Below are positions 42,347-56,621 of a DNA stretch of 64,000 nucleotides, in pieces. A program made the position numbers and the translations under genes. The DNA comes from Clostridia bacterium. GTDB lineage: Bacteria; Bacillota; Clostridia; Christensenellales; Aristaeellaceae. The notes under the pieces were generated by a model. The model did no database searches, was not told the origin of the DNA, and saw only the letters and a program-made list of their open reading frames with translations. Location: NCBI GenBank assembly GCA_017519405.1, contig JAFWSH010000007.1, positions 62,001-126,000 on the forward strand. The letters run 5' to 3'. How positions within the stretch are numbered: the stretch's first letter is position 1; the number at the start of each line of letters is the position of its first letter.

Positions 42347-42979
42347 TCAGGTCAGGGCCTTCCGCACGATGACGGTGGAGCCCCTGCGGCCGAACTCCAA
42401 GAAGCCGGCCTTCTCATAGAGACGCCGCGGCCCGGTGAAGGCCAGCGAGACGTCGTCGACCTGTTCCTTCGGGTAAGCCTCAACGAAGGAATACCCCTGC
42501 GCCGCCGCGTCCTCACAGACCCGCGCGAGCAGCCTTCCGGCAATGCCCATGCCCCGGTACGCGGGGGAGATCTCGAAGCAGACGACCGACTTGATGAAGC
42601 CGGGGCCCGGACAGTCGTCGGGCGGCCTGTCCTCCGGGACTTCGTCCGTGCTGAACTCCCCGACCCGGAAGTAGCTCATCCGGTCGTTCGCGTTGCACCA
42701 TCCGACGGAGAGACTGCCGTCATAGGCCAGATAGCCCCGGATTCTCCCGTCCAGCACCATCTGTCGGGCGGACTCGCGCAGCGCGTCCTTGATCGCCTCC
42801 GTTCCGCCGCCGCGGGCCTCCGCCGGCGCGATCATCGCGCGGATCCCGTCCGTGCTCAGATTGAACGCGTTGCAGTAACAGGGATAGTAGGGGGATCCGT
42901 CCGGGAACGCGCGGCAGTCGAAAAAGTCCAGATAGTCCCCGACCAGTTCCGGGGTCAGCGCCCGGATTGAAAGGTTCAT
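42347..42979 (-). CDS. GNAT-family N-acetyltransferase
   Basis: A 210-residue protein. A Cys/Tyr/Phe-rich region ([19 protein letters not shown]) precedes the GNAT core: [15 protein letters not shown], then [25 protein letters not shown] holding the acetyl-CoA loop (about residues 137-161), then FVEAYPKE. The substrate is unknown. The start is ATG 42979, overlapping the stop of the next acetyltransferase by four bases. It follows asnB and precedes guaA. Confidence 0.8.
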   Translation of the reverse strand: MNLSIRALTPELVGDYLDFFDCRAFPDGSPYYPCYCNAFNLSTDGIRAMIAPAEARGGGTEAIKDALRESARQMVLDGRIRGYLAYDGSLSVGWCNANDRMSYFRVGEFSTDEVPEDRPPDDCPGPGFIKSVVCFEISPAYRGMGIAGRLLARVCEDAAAQGYSFVEAYPKEQVDDVSLAFTGPRRLYEKAGFLEFGRRGSTVIVRKALT

Positions 42980-43521
42980 TCTCCGTCCTCCTCCCGTCGG
43001 TGTTTACCGATCAGTTTTTCCATCCAGATCATGTTGTACCAGCGGCCGAACTTGTATCCGCAGCGGTGGAACGTGCCGACTTTCTCAAAGCCGAGGTGCC
43101 GGTGGAACTGCTCGCTGTTTCTCGTCAGATACTCATCCTCGACGATCGGGTCCCCGATGCAGGCGTACAGGTTCAGGATGCCCATCGCCCGCAGCCGCGC
43201 CTCCAGCGCCTCGTAGAGCGCGCGGCCGTAACCTTTTCCCTTCGCGCGGGGATCCAGATAGATGGTCAGCTCGCAGGAGTGCCGGTATGCCGCCCGACCG
43301 ACGAAGGGACCCGCATAGGCGTACCCCTGCGCCGTCCCGTCCTCCTCCACGACCAGATACGGATACCGCTCCAGCGTGTTTCTCATGCGGCGCTCGAATT
43401 CCTCCTGTGTCGGGACGTCGTAGTCGAAGGTGACCGCGGTCTCCCGGACATACCGGGCGTAGATCTCCAGGAGCCTTGCCGCGTCCTCCGCGCGCGCGTC
43501 ACGGATCCGCATTCCGATCAT
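42976..43521 (-). CDS. Phosphinothricin/methionine-sulfoximine-type acetyltransferase
   Basis: A 181-residue GNAT protein of the Pat/Bar-like group: IRDARAEDAARLLEIYARYV, ETAVTFDYDVPTQEEF, then ELTIYLDPRAKGKGYGRALY with the acetyl-CoA motif (about 84-103). The C-terminal GFEKVGTFHRCGYKFGRWYNMIWME is diagnostic for this group. Such enzymes acetylate glutamine-synthetase inhibitors or methionine derivatives, which is suggestive next to glnA, though the true substrate is not shown. The start is ATG 43521; an ATG at 43512 is possible. Confidence 0.8.
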   Translation of the reverse strand: MIGMRIRDARAEDAARLLEIYARYVRETAVTFDYDVPTQEEFERRMRNTLERYPYLVVEEDGTAQGYAYAGPFVGRAAYRHSCELTIYLDPRAKGKGYGRALYEALEARLRAMGILNLYACIGDPIVEDEYLTRNSEQFHRHLGFEKVGTFHRCGYKFGRWYNMIWMEKLIGKHRREEDGE

Positions 43522-44194
43522 CTCTCTTCTGTCCTTTGCTCGTCTGGCCGAACGGGCAGGCCGCCAGGCACAGGCCGCAGGCGCTCTTGCGCCCCAGCCT
43601 GGGGATGTGCGCGCTGCGCATCCGGTTGCAGCGCTGATAGTCGATGATCTCCACGCGCTGCGAATCGATCGTCCACAGCCGGTTTTTCAGGGCTTTGCAG
43701 GGACAGATGTCCATGCACAGGGTACAGTCCTCCGGGCACTCGCTCCGGGTCTTCGGCTGCCCGTACGCAAACGGCGCGTCGATCAGGATCGCGGACAGCC
43801 TCACGCGCGGCCCGTACCTCCGCGTGATCACGACGTCGTTCTTGCCGATCCACCCGAGGCCCGCGTTCACCGCCGCGAACTTGAAGGAGAAGGGCGCCAG
43901 CAGCTCCGTCTCGTTCTCCTGCGCCACCGGCGGCACCCAGTACCGGACGCCGCGGCTCCGGAGCAGCGCCTCGATCTCCGCGACAACCGCCTCCAGTCTG
44001 ACTCTGGCCGACTGGATCCCGTTCTCAAAGCGCTCCTCCGTGTAGGTCTCCGGCGTCAGCTGCTCCCCGTACGGCACCGCAAACACCAGCGCGGAGGCGT
44101 AGCGCTCCGCATACGGGCTGTACGAGATATCCGCGAAGCCCCAGAGAATGTCCGGCTGCGCGTCCAGCAGCGCTCTGAGTTCTTTTTCCGGCAT
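43499..44194 (-). CDS. QueG-like 4Fe-4S protein (epoxyqueuosine reductase family)
   Basis: A 231-residue protein. The N-terminal half resembles the cobalamin-binding part of QueG (YASALVFAVPYGEQLT, then FKFAAVNAGLGWIGKNDVVIT). Two 4Fe-4S motifs follow: CPEDCTLCMDICPCKAL and CGLCLAACPFG. It is much shorter than housekeeping QueG (about 350 residues), lacking the C-terminal HEAT-like region, so a role in queuosine is not assured. The start is ATG 44194. The stop overlaps the next gene, so it belongs to the asnB-downstream operon. Confidence 0.75.
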   Translation of the reverse strand: MPEKELRALLDAQPDILWGFADISYSPYAERYASALVFAVPYGEQLTPETYTEERFENGIQSARVRLEAVVAEIEALLRSRGVRYWVPPVAQENETELLAPFSFKFAAVNAGLGWIGKNDVVITRRYGPRVRLSAILIDAPFAYGQPKTRSECPEDCTLCMDICPCKALKNRLWTIDSQRVEIIDYQRCNRMRSAHIPRLGRKSACGLCLAACPFGQTSKGQKRDDRNADP

Positions 44195-44205
44195 GGTGAA
44201 GCTCC

Positions 44206-45786
44206 TTACACCCCGCTGGCCCCGTAGTTGCTCAGCACCCGCGCCGAGGGGTCGTCCACGTCGCAGCCGGGCCAGGTTCTGTTGGGCATCCAGTAGTCGG
44301 GGATCATCCGCGCCTGGCCGGGATAGAAGGACTCGAACAGCTCCCGGTAGAGCAGGCTTTCCTTGGTGAAGGGCGGACAGTAATCGTATTTCGCCGCTCT
44401 TTCCGCAAATTCCTTGTCTGTGTACCGCTTTTCCGCGTACGCCTTCAGGTCGGTGACCATGGAGTGGCCCACGGCGTCGGAGAAGGCCGCCTTCTGCCGC
44501 CAGAGGATCTCGTCGGGCAGGATATGGTCATCCGCGAAGGCCTTGCGGAGCAGGTACTTGCCCATCTGATGCCGGTTCATCTTCAGCTCAGGATCGATGC
44601 TCATGGCGTAACGCACGAACTTCAGGTCGCCGAAGGGCACCCGGGCCTCGAGGCTGTTGACCGAGATGCACCGGTCAGCACGGAGTACGTCGTACACGTG
44701 CAGCTCCCGGATCCGCTTCTCCGCCTCCTCCTGGAAGGCCGCGGCGTCCGGCGCAAAGTCCGTGTACTTGTAGCCGAAGAGCTCGTCGGAGATCTCACCC
44801 GTCAGCAGCACCCGGATGTCCGTGTGCTCGTGGATCCACTTGCAGACCAGGTACATGCCGATGCTGGCCCGGATCGTGGTGATGTCCCAGGTGCCCAGCA
44901 GCTCCACCACCGCGGGCAGAGCCTCCAGCACGTCCTGCTCCGAGATGATGACCTCCGTGTGATCGCTGCCGATGTAGTCCGCCGCGATGCGGGCGTACTT
45001 CAGGTCGATGGCGTCCACGTCCATGCCGATGGCGAAGGTGCGGATGGGCCTGTCCAGCATCTGCTGGGCGATGGCGCACACCAAGGAGGAGTCCAGGCCG
45101 CCGGAGAGCAGGAAGCCGATGGGTGCGTCCGCGTCCAGACGCTTGGCCACGCCGTCCATCAGCAGACGGCGGAGCTTCGCGCAGACCTCGTCCTCGGTCT
45201 TCATGGTGAAATAGCCCACATAGGCCGGGTCGGCGTATTGGATGAACTGACCGTCCATCCAGTAGTGGCCGGGCGGGAAGGGGAGGATGGTCCCGCACAG
45301 ACCCATCAGGTTCTTGGGCTCGCTGGCAAAGGCCCATTCCCCGTCCGGAAGCCGTCCGTAGTACAGAGGCCGGATGCCGATGGGATCCCGGGCGGCGATG
45401 AGCTTCTGCTGCCGCCCGTCCCAGAGGATCAGGGCGAACTCCGCGTCCAGGGTCTTGAACATCTCCACGCCGTACTCGCGGTAGAGGGGCAGCAGGATCT
45501 CACAGTCGGACTGGCTCTGCAGCTCGTATCTGGTCATCAGCCGCTCCCGCAGTGGCCGGAAGCCGTAGAGCTCCCCGTTGCAGACCACCGCATCCTCATC
45601 CAGGTGGAAGGGCTGCATGCCCCGCTCGTCCAGGCCCATGATGGCCAGACGGTGGAAGCCCAGATACCCGCAGGGGATCTCCTCAAAGCGGCTCATGTCC
45701 GGGCCGCGGCTGATGGTGCGGTCGAAGCCCTCCTTCAGCTTCGCCACGGGAATCGCTTTGCTGGTCACGCCGTAGATGGAACACAT
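44206..45786 (-). CDS. asnB: Asparagine synthase (glutamine-hydrolysing)
   Basis: A 526-residue enzyme making asparagine from aspartate, ATP and glutamine. ATG 45786 places the nucleophile Cys directly after Met (MCSIYGV), as required; the GTG nine bases upstream would not. The glutaminase domain (to about 190) includes RGPDMSRFEEI, HRLAIMG and VVCNGELYG. The synthetase domain has the PP-loop FLLSGGLDSSLVCAI (about 230) and LLTGEISDELFGY. It probably leads an operon with the QueG-like gene, two acetyltransferases and guaA. It is controlled by the T-box leader upstream. Confidence 0.95.
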   Translation of the reverse strand: MCSIYGVTSKAIPVAKLKEGFDRTISRGPDMSRFEEIPCGYLGFHRLAIMGLDERGMQPFHLDEDAVVCNGELYGFRPLRERLMTRYELQSQSDCEILLPLYREYGVEMFKTLDAEFALILWDGRQQKLIAARDPIGIRPLYYGRLPDGEWAFASEPKNLMGLCGTILPFPPGHYWMDGQFIQYADPAYVGYFTMKTEDEVCAKLRRLLMDGVAKRLDADAPIGFLLSGGLDSSLVCAIAQQMLDRPIRTFAIGMDVDAIDLKYARIAADYIGSDHTEVIISEQDVLEALPAVVELLGTWDITTIRASIGMYLVCKWIHEHTDIRVLLTGEISDELFGYKYTDFAPDAAAFQEEAEKRIRELHVYDVLRADRCISVNSLEARVPFGDLKFVRYAMSIDPELKMNRHQMGKYLLRKAFADDHILPDEILWRQKAAFSDAVGHSMVTDLKAYAEKRYTDKEFAERAAKYDYCPPFTKESLLYRELFESFYPGQARMIPDYWMPNRTWPGCDVDDPSARVLSNYGASGV

Positions 45787-45796
45787 AAATGGCACC

Positions 45797-46075
45797 TCCG
45801 TTTTTTGTGCGGCATCGTCCTTTGATTTCAGGACGAAGGCCGCCGCTCCGTGGTGCCACCTGATTTGCTTCTTTCGCAGACTCTTGGAAGCTCCCTTGCC
45901 CCGCTAAGTCCTGGCGGGGATAACGGGCCGCCGTGCCCGCCGCTCCTACTCGGCTCGCGCCTTTGGGTTTGGGCTTGGAAGGGTTCTTCCCCCGGCCGCT
46001 CATACGGGATTTCCACCATCGCCCGCTCTCTGGGATGCCGCCGCACCGGGGTACTTTGCTTCCGCATCGCTTTGC
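45797..46075 (-). promoter_or_regulatory. T-box riboswitch of asnB (tRNA-Asn)
   Basis: The minus-strand leader shows stem I landmarks (CCAGAGAGCGGGCGATGGTGG and AGTAGG ... GCCCGTTA). A candidate specifier AAC lies in GGAAGAACCCTTCC, and the T-box sequence GGTGGCACCACGGAG is at about 45845-45862. It is followed by a stem of GCGGCGGCCTTCGTCC with GGACGATGCCGC. No T-run follows that stem; instead an A-run leads into the CGGAGG ribosome site, which CCTTCG of the stem could pair with, hinting at translational control. Uncharged tRNA-Asn is expected to raise asnB expression. Confidence 0.85.
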
Positions 46076-46092
46076 GCTATGAAATTGGGTGC

Positions 46093-46121
46093 ATATTACC
46101 ACCGCAGACAGTTTCTGTCAA
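46093..46121 (-). promoter_or_regulatory. Promoter of asnB
   Basis: On the minus strand TTGACA (46121-46116), 17-base spacer, TAATAT (46098-46093). The T-box leader begins directly after it. Confidence 0.8.
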
Positions 46122-46225
46122 GATGGAAATCTGCAGTTTTTGCAAAGCGAAATTTCATTTTAATGAAGATATACGGGGGAAAACACGAAAAACAGCAGGA
46201 ATACAATCACGGAAAGTCGAAACGC

Positions 46226-46254
46226 TTGACAAGCGCCGGCCGCTGTGCTATGAT
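46226..46254 (+). promoter_or_regulatory. Promoter of the glnA operon
   Basis: TTGACA (46226-46231), 17-base spacer, TATGAT (46249-46254). The transcription start is probably near 46261, giving a leader of about 67 bases. Confidence 0.8.
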
Positions 46255-46264
46255 CCACGCAGAC

Positions 46265-46305
46265 AAGGCAAGGGAGTCATGTCCAACGACATTCCCTGCC
46301 TTTTT
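46265..46305 (+). promoter_or_regulatory. Leader terminator/attenuator of glnA
   Basis: AAGGCAAGGGA ... ATGTC caac GACAT TCCCTGCCTT then TTTTT, beginning within a few bases of the transcription start. Without antitermination it should stop transcription before glnA. Its outer stem and T-run (AAGGC..AAGGG / CCCTG..CCTTTT) match the amt-PII leader hairpin. Confidence 0.75.
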
Positions 46306-46327
46306 CACTTTTATAGGAGGTAGCGTC

Positions 46328-47659
46328 ATGAGCAAGTACACGAAGGAAGACATCATCCGCATGGTGCGGGAGGACGACGTGGAGTTCATCCGGATGCAGT
46401 TCACCGACATCTTCGGCCAGCTGAAGAACGTGGCCATCACCGCCAGCCAGATCGAGAAGGCCGTGAACAACCAGATCATGATCGACGGCAGCTCCATCGA
46501 AGGCTTCGTCCGGATCAACGAGAGCGACCAGTACCTCTGGCCGGATCTGGACACCTTCGCCATCCTGCCCTGGCGGCCCCAGCACGGCAAGGTGGCCCGG
46601 CTGATCTGTGACGTGCACAACCCGGACGGCACCCCCTTCGCCGGGGACCCCCGGGGCGTGCTGAAGCGGGTGCTGCAGAAGGCGGCGGACATGGGCTACT
46701 CCTTCAATGTGGGCCCGGAGATGGAGTTCTTCCTGTTCCAGACGGACGAGAAGGGCCACCCCACCACCGCCACCTCCGACGAGGCGGGCTACTTCGACCT
46801 GGGCCCCCTGGATCACGGCGAGAGCACCCGCCGGGAGATCTGCATGGCTCTGGAGCAGATGGGCTTCGAGATCGAGGCCAGCCACCACGAGGTGGCCGCG
46901 GGCCAGCACGAGATCGACTTCCGCTATGCCGATGCCCTGACCGCCGCGGACAACATTATGACCTTCAAGCTGGCGGTCAAAACCCTGGCCCAGAAGAACG
47001 GCCTGCACGCCACCTTCATGCCCAAGCCGGTCTTCGGCATCAACGGCAGCGGCATGCACACCAACATGAGCCTGTTCAAGGACGGAAAGAACGTGTTCGC
47101 CGATCCCGCGGACAAGCGGGGTCTGAGCAAGGAAGCCTACAGCTTCATTGCCGGCATCCTGGCCCACGTCCGGGGCATGGCGGCGGTGACCAACCCGCTG
47201 GTGAACAGCTACAAGCGCCTGGTGCCGGGCTATGAGGCGCCCTGCTACCTGGCCTGGAGCGCCTCCAACCGCTCCGCTCTGATCCGCATCCCTGCGGCAC
47301 GGGGCATGGGCACCCGGGTGGAGCTGCGCTGCCCCGATCCCTCCTGCAACCCCTACCTGAACATGGCGGTCTGCCTGGCGGCGGGTCTGGACGGCATCGG
47401 GAAGGGCCTGACCCCGCCGGAGGAGATTACAGAGAACATCTTCGCCATGGACGCCGCGACGCGCGAGGCCAAGGGCATCAGGTCCCTGCCCGGCACGCTG
47501 ATCGAGGCCGTGGAGTGCCTGAAGGCCGACGAGGTCATCTGCGCCGCCCTGGGCGAGCATGTCCTGAGCCAGTACGTGGAGGGCAAGCAGAAGGAGTGGG
47601 ACGCCTACCGCACCCATGTGAGCAAGTGGGAAATCGACCGCTATATCGTCATGTATTAA
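46328..47659 (+). CDS. glnA: Glutamine synthetase type I
   Basis: A 443-residue enzyme joining ammonium to glutamate. The start is ATG 46328 behind AGGAGG; the frame is open further upstream into the leader but without a ribosome site. It shows the beta-grasp domain ([15 protein letters not shown]), metal-binding [11 protein letters not shown] (about residue 130), [16 protein letters not shown], the ATP/Glu-site [14 protein letters not shown] and [25 protein letters not shown]. There is no adenylylation Tyr motif of the proteobacterial type. It is the first gene of a seven-gene glutamine-centred operon, about 50 bases before an ANTAR regulator. Confidence 0.97.
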   Translation: MSKYTKEDIIRMVREDDVEFIRMQFTDIFGQLKNVAITASQIEKAVNNQIMIDGSSIEGFVRINESDQYLWPDLDTFAILPWRPQHGKVARLICDVHNPDGTPFAGDPRGVLKRVLQKAADMGYSFNVGPEMEFFLFQTDEKGHPTTATSDEAGYFDLGPLDHGESTRREICMALEQMGFEIEASHHEVAAGQHEIDFRYADALTAADNIMTFKLAVKTLAQKNGLHATFMPKPVFGINGSGMHTNMSLFKDGKNVFADPADKRGLSKEAYSFIAGILAHVRGMAAVTNPLVNSYKRLVPGYEAPCYLAWSASNRSALIRIPAARGMGTRVELRCPDPSCNPYLNMAVCLAAGLDGIGKGLTPPEEITENIFAMDAATREAKGIRSLPGTLIEAVECLKADEVICAALGEHVLSQYVEGKQKEWDAYRTHVSKWEIDRYIVMY

Positions 47660-47686
47660 TTCGGAATTCCGAATTCGGAATTCGGG
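47658..47686. other. Nested palindrome between glnA and the ANTAR gene
   Basis: AATTCGGAATTCCGAATT is a perfect 18-base palindrome, followed by CGGAATTCGGG, which repeats half of it. It could form a hairpin or bind a protein; its role is unknown. Confidence 0.4.
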
Positions 47687-47706
47687 ATTGAACGGAGGTG
47701 AGGACA

Positions 47707-48234
47707 GTGGCGCGGATCGTGATTGCGGGGAGATCGGCGCAGAGCCGGGAGCAGATGGCCTCGCTGCTGTCCTCCTCCGGCTACCCGGTCTACCGCCTGT
47801 GTTCCAGCGCCGGAGAGCTGCGCCGGGTGCTCAACGACTGCGACGACGGCCTGCTGATCCTGGCGGGGCAGCTGCCTGACTGCAGCGCGGACGAGCTCTT
47901 CTGGGACTACGGCAGCCAGGTGCAGATCCTGCTGATCGCCCGGCCGCCGGTGCTGGAGGCCTGCGAGGAGGCTGGTGTCTTCCGCCTGGCTCTGCCCACC
48001 TCTCAGCAGGCAGTGCTGGGCGCAGTGGAAATGCTGACCCAGCTGCACCGCATGCGTCTGCCCAGGCGCTCCGCCGATGAAAAGCAGCTGGTGGAGGAGG
48101 CCAAGGCACTGCTGATGCGGCGGGACGGCCTCACCGAGCCCCAGGCGCACCGGATGCTGCAGCAGGCCGCCATGAGCCGCGGGCTGCGGATGGCGGACTG
48201 TGCGGCGCAGATCATCAAGGGAGATGGAGGATAA
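47707..48234 (+). CDS. ANTAR-domain antiterminator with degenerate receiver
   Basis: A 175-residue protein from GTG 47707, six bases after a perfect GGAGGTG. Residues about 1-110 look like a receiver domain, but the phosphoacceptor strand reads LLILAGQLPD, with Ala where Asp is expected, so phosphorylation is unlikely. Residues about 115-172 form an ANTAR RNA-binding domain: LVEEAKALLMRRDGLTEPQAHRMLQ, then RGLRMADCAAQII. ANTAR proteins bind nascent leader RNA and prevent terminator formation. Family members beside glnA in Clostridia are linked to nitrogen control. Here glnA and amt have leader terminators, which are candidate targets. Confidence 0.85.
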   Translation: MARIVIAGRSAQSREQMASLLSSSGYPVYRLCSSAGELRRVLNDCDDGLLILAGQLPDCSADELFWDYGSQVQILLIARPPVLEACEEAGVFRLALPTSQQAVLGAVEMLTQLHRMRLPRRSADEKQLVEEAKALLMRRDGLTEPQAHRMLQQAAMSRGLRMADCAAQIIKGDGG

Positions 48235-48238
48235 AGCC

Positions 48239-52558
<4,320 letters not shown>

Positions 52559-52560
52559 GC

Positions 52561-53961
52561 ATGGGCAAGACGACAGGCTTTCTGGAGTATCAGAGGGTAG
52601 AGAACCCCTATCGTGCGAAACAGGCGCGCCTTAAGGACTTCGACGACCTGCATATCCCGCTACCGGAGGAACTGCGCCGCTGCCAGGCATCGCGGTGCAT
52701 GAACTGCGGCGTGCCCTTCTGCCAGTCGGACTTCGGCTGCCCGCTGCACAACCTGATTCCGGAGTGGAACGACCTTCTGTACCGCGGACAGGAGCGGGAG
52801 GCCCTGGAGCGCCTGCTGCAGACCGCACCCTTCCCGGAGTTCACCGGCTGCGTGTGCCCCGCCCTGTGCGAGAAGGCCTGCAACCTGGCGGAAGAGGGCG
52901 TCACCAACCGGGACAACGAGCTGTATCTGATTGAGAGGGGCTTTGCGGCGGGGTGGATTCAGCCGCGCGTCCCGGCTTCCCGCAGCGGCAGGCGCGTCGC
53001 CGTGATCGGCAGCGGTCCCGCGGGTCTGGCCGCGGCGGATCTCATGAACCGGCTGGGCCACAGTGTGACGGTGATCGAAAGAGCCGACCGCCCCGGCGGC
53101 CTGCTGATGTACGGGATCCCCAACATGAAGCTGCCCAAGGAGATTGTGGCCCGGCGCATCCGGCTGATGGAAGCGGAGGGCGTCTCCTTCCGGCTGAGCA
53201 CCGAGGCCGAGCCCCGGGCGCTGGGCGAATTTGACGCCGTGATCCTCTGCGGCGGCGCCCGCAAGCCCCGCTCCCTCCGAGTGGAAGGCATGGACGCACA
53301 GGGCGTCTGCTTCGCCGTGGATTATCTGACGGAGGCCACCCGGGCGGCGCTCTCCGGCGCAGTGCCTGCGGTCAGCGCCAGGGGAAAGCATGTCGTCGTG
53401 GTGGGCGGCGGCGACACGGGCAACGACTGTGTGGGCACCGCCCTGCGGCAGGGCTGCGCTTCGGTGACCCAATTGGAGATGATGCCCGCCCCGCCGGTGT
53501 CGCGCACAGATCAAAACCCCTGGCCCGAATGGCCCCGCGTTCTCCGCACGGATTATGGGCAGCTGGAGGCCATCGCTGCACAGGGCATGGATCCGCGCGT
53601 CTACGAGATCACGGTGAAGGCGCTCCTTACCGACGGGCAGCACCGCCTGACCGGCGCGGTCACGGTGCGTCTGGATGCGCAGCACCGGCCGATCCCCGGA
53701 ACGGAGCGGGCCCTGCCCTGTGAGCTGCTGCTCATCGCCGCGGGCTTCGTGGGCTGTGAGGAGCGGACGCTGAGCGCCTTCGGCCTGACCGCAGACGCAC
53801 GGGGACGGCTTCTGCCGGAGGACGGGACGCACCGCCTGGCAGGAAAGATCTTCTCCGCAGGCGACATGCGCACCGGCCAGTCCCTGGTGGTGCGGGCGCT
53901 GGCGGACGGACGGGCTGCGGCGCGGGAGGCGGACGCGTGGCTGAGGAGGAAGGACGCATGA
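52561..53961 (+). CDS. gltD: Glutamate synthase, small subunit (FAD/4Fe-4S)
   Basis: A 466-residue NADPH-oxidising partner of GltB. Cysteine motifs at the N-terminus ([15 protein letters not shown], then [12 protein letters not shown]) bind two 4Fe-4S clusters. The FAD dinucleotide fold is [22 protein letters not shown] (about 140-161), and a second NADPH fold is [19 protein letters not shown]. The C-terminal FAD motif is [16 protein letters not shown] chose ATG 52561, seven bases after AAGGGGG; GTG 52555 overlaps the gltB stop. The stop overlaps pyrG (ATGA). Confidence 0.95.
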   Translation: MGKTTGFLEYQRVENPYRAKQARLKDFDDLHIPLPEELRRCQASRCMNCGVPFCQSDFGCPLHNLIPEWNDLLYRGQEREALERLLQTAPFPEFTGCVCPALCEKACNLAEEGVTNRDNELYLIERGFAAGWIQPRVPASRSGRRVAVIGSGPAGLAAADLMNRLGHSVTVIERADRPGGLLMYGIPNMKLPKEIVARRIRLMEAEGVSFRLSTEAEPRALGEFDAVILCGGARKPRSLRVEGMDAQGVCFAVDYLTEATRAALSGAVPAVSARGKHVVVVGGGDTGNDCVGTALRQGCASVTQLEMMPAPPVSRTDQNPWPEWPRVLRTDYGQLEAIAAQGMDPRVYEITVKALLTDGQHRLTGAVTVRLDAQHRPIPGTERALPCELLLIAAGFVGCEERTLSAFGLTADARGRLLPEDGTHRLAGKIFSAGDMRTGQSLVVRALADGRAAAREADAWLRRKDA

Positions 53962-55559
53962 CCAAATACATCTTTGTCACCGGCGGCGTGGTGTCCGGCC
54001 TGGGCAAGGGCATCACCGCGGCCTCCCTGGGGCGGCTGCTGAAGGCCCGGGGGCTGAAGGTGGCGGCCCAGAAGCTGGATCCCTACATCAACGTGGACCC
54101 CGGCACCATGTCCCCCTACCAGCACGGGGAAGTGTATGTCACCGAGGACGGGGCCGAGACGGATCTGGATCTGGGCCACTACGAGCGCTTCATCGACGAG
54201 GATCTGAACCGCTACTCCAATCTGACCACCGGCAAGGTCTATGCCCGCGTCATTGAGCGGGAACGCCAGGGCGGATACTTGGGCTCCACGGTGCAGACCA
54301 TCCCCCACATCACCGACGAGATCAAGCACTTCGTCTACCGCGTGGCGGAGCAGACCGACGCGGACGTGGTGATCACCGAAATCGGCGGCACCATCGGAGA
54401 TATCGAGAGCCAGCCCTTCATCGAGGCCATCCGCCAGGTGGGACTGGAGGTGGGCCGTGAGAACGCTCTCTACGTCCACGTCACCCTGGTGCCTTATCTC
54501 AAGGCCAGCGGGGAACACAAGTCGAAGCCCACCCAGCACTCGGTGAAGGAGCTGCAGGGCATGGGCATCAGCCCCAACATCATCGTGCTGCGGGTGGACG
54601 AGCCGATCACGGATGGGAGCATCTTCTCCAAGATCGCCCACTTCTGCAACGTAAAGCCCGACTGTGTGATCGAAAACCTGACATTGCCCATCCTCTACGA
54701 GGCCCCGCTGATGCTGGAGGAGGCCAACCTCTCCGGCATCGTCTGCCGGGAGCTGGGAATCGACGCCCCTGCGCCGGATCTCACCGAATGGCGCACGCTG
54801 GTGGAGCGCATCCGGCACCGGAGCAAAGCTGTCCGGATCGGGTTGGTGGGCAAGTATGTGCAGCTCCACGACGCCTATCTCTCCGTGGCCGAGGCCCTGC
54901 GCCACGCGGGCTATGCTCTGGACGCGAAGGTGGAGATCCAGTGGATCGACTCGGAGGGACTGACGGAGGAGAACATCGCTGAAACCCTCGCGGATGTGCA
55001 GGGCGTCATCGTCCCCGGCGGCTTCGGCGGGCGGGGCATCGAGGGCATGATCCTCACAGCGCAGTATGCCCGGGCGCACCACATCCCCTACTTCGGCATC
55101 TGCCTGGGGATGCAGATCGCAGTGATCGAATATGCCCGGCACGCGGCGGGCCTCACGGGGGCCAACTCCCACGAGTTTGACGAGGCCTCCCCCCACCAGG
55201 TCATCCACTATATGCCCGGCCAGAACGACGAAATCGACAAGGGCGGCACCCTGCGGCTGGGAAAGTATCCCTGCGTGCTGCGGGAGGGCACCGTCATCGC
55301 GGGCTGCTACGGCCGAACGGAGATCAGCGAGCGCCACCGCCACCGCTACGAGTTCGCCAACGAATACCGGGAGACGCTGGAGCATGCCGGGCTGTGCCTC
55401 TCCGGCCTCTCCCCGGACGGGCGGCTGGTGGAGACCGTCGAACTGCCGGACGAGGCCTTCTTCGTGGGCGTGCAGTTCCATCCCGAATTCAAGAGCCGTC
55501 CCAACAAGCCTCATCCGCTGTTTGTGGGCTTTGTCCGGGCGGCGCTGGCAGGCAGGTGA
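53958..55559 (+). CDS. pyrG: CTP synthase
   Basis: A 533-residue enzyme aminating UTP with glutamine nitrogen. The amidoligase domain starts [18 protein letters not shown] (P-loop, residues 2-19) and includes [26 protein letters not shown] and [11 protein letters not shown]. The C-terminal class I glutaminase has [22 protein letters not shown] (nucleophile Cys about 380) and [11 protein letters not shown]. The start is ATG 53958, overlapping gltD by four bases; the open frame begins a few codons earlier without a ribosome site. carA follows after five bases. Confidence 0.97.
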   Translation: MTKYIFVTGGVVSGLGKGITAASLGRLLKARGLKVAAQKLDPYINVDPGTMSPYQHGEVYVTEDGAETDLDLGHYERFIDEDLNRYSNLTTGKVYARVIERERQGGYLGSTVQTIPHITDEIKHFVYRVAEQTDADVVITEIGGTIGDIESQPFIEAIRQVGLEVGRENALYVHVTLVPYLKASGEHKSKPTQHSVKELQGMGISPNIIVLRVDEPITDGSIFSKIAHFCNVKPDCVIENLTLPILYEAPLMLEEANLSGIVCRELGIDAPAPDLTEWRTLVERIRHRSKAVRIGLVGKYVQLHDAYLSVAEALRHAGYALDAKVEIQWIDSEGLTEENIAETLADVQGVIVPGGFGGRGIEGMILTAQYARAHHIPYFGICLGMQIAVIEYARHAAGLTGANSHEFDEASPHQVIHYMPGQNDEIDKGGTLRLGKYPCVLREGTVIAGCYGRTEISERHRHRYEFANEYRETLEHAGLCLSGLSPDGRLVETVELPDEAFFVGVQFHPEFKSRPNKPHPLFVGFVRAALAGR

Positions 55560-55564
55560 AGGAT

Positions 55565-56621
55565 ATGGCCTATCTGGTGCTCGGCAACGGCATGATCTTC
55601 GAGGGGCTCCGCATCGGGGCCCCTGTTGACCGCGTGGGAGAGCTGGTCTTCACCACCGGCATGGAGGGGTATCTGGAGACCCTGACCGACCCCAGCTACT
55701 ACGGGCAGATCGTCACCCACTCCTTTCCGCTGATCGGCAACTACGGCCTGATCCCGGAGGACTTTGAAGGCGAGAGCGCCCTTTTCGGATACATCGTCCG
55801 GGAGCTGTGCGGCGCGCCCTCCAATTTCCGCAGCGAGGGCGCATTGGACGGCTGGCTGAAGGCCCGGGGCATCCCCGGCCTGTGCGGCGTGGACACCCGG
55901 GAGATCGTGCGCCTCACAAGGGAGCAAGGCGTGATGAACGCCCTGATCTGCGACGAGGTGCCCGCCGATCTGTCCGCAGTCCGGGATTTCCGGGTGGAGC
56001 ACGCGGTGGCTTCCGTCACCTGCAGAGAGAAGATCCGCTTCCCCGCAGAGGGGGATGAGAAATGCCGGGTCGCCCTGATGGACTACGGCGCCAAGCAGAA
56101 CATCCTCCGCTCCCTGCTGCGGCGGGGCTGCGCGGTGACGGTCTTCCCCGCGGATACGCCCGCGGAGGCGGTGCTGGCGGAGGATCCCGACGGCGTCATG
56201 CTGTCCAACGGCCCCGGCGATCCCAAGGAGAACACCGGCTGCATCGCTCAGCTGCGGAATCTCCTGGGACGCAAGCCGGTCTTCGGCATCTGCCTCGGGC
56301 ATCAGCTGACCGCCCTGGCCCTGGGCGGGGACACAGTGAAGCTGAAATACGGCCACCGGGGCGGGAATCAGCCCGTGAAGGACCTGAGAACCGGCCGCAC
56401 CTGGATCACCAGCCAGAACCACGGCTACGCGGTGGTTGCCGGGAGCCTGCGGGGCACCGGGGCGGAATCCTTTGTCAACGCCAACGACGGCAGCTGCGAG
56501 GGGATGGATTACCCGGACCTCCATTGCTTCACGGTGCAGTTCCACCCGGAGGCCTGCCCCGGCCCGCAGGACACCGGCTTTCTCTTTGACCGGTTCATCG
56601 CCATGATGGAGGAGAAGAAGC

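Noticed and set aside
46255..46327. Classic tandem-hairpin ANTAR target upstream of the glnA terminator
   Set aside because: The leader has no room for two hairpins before the terminator stem, and loops lack the expected A1/G4 hexaloop pattern. A shared hairpin is reported instead as a possible different target.
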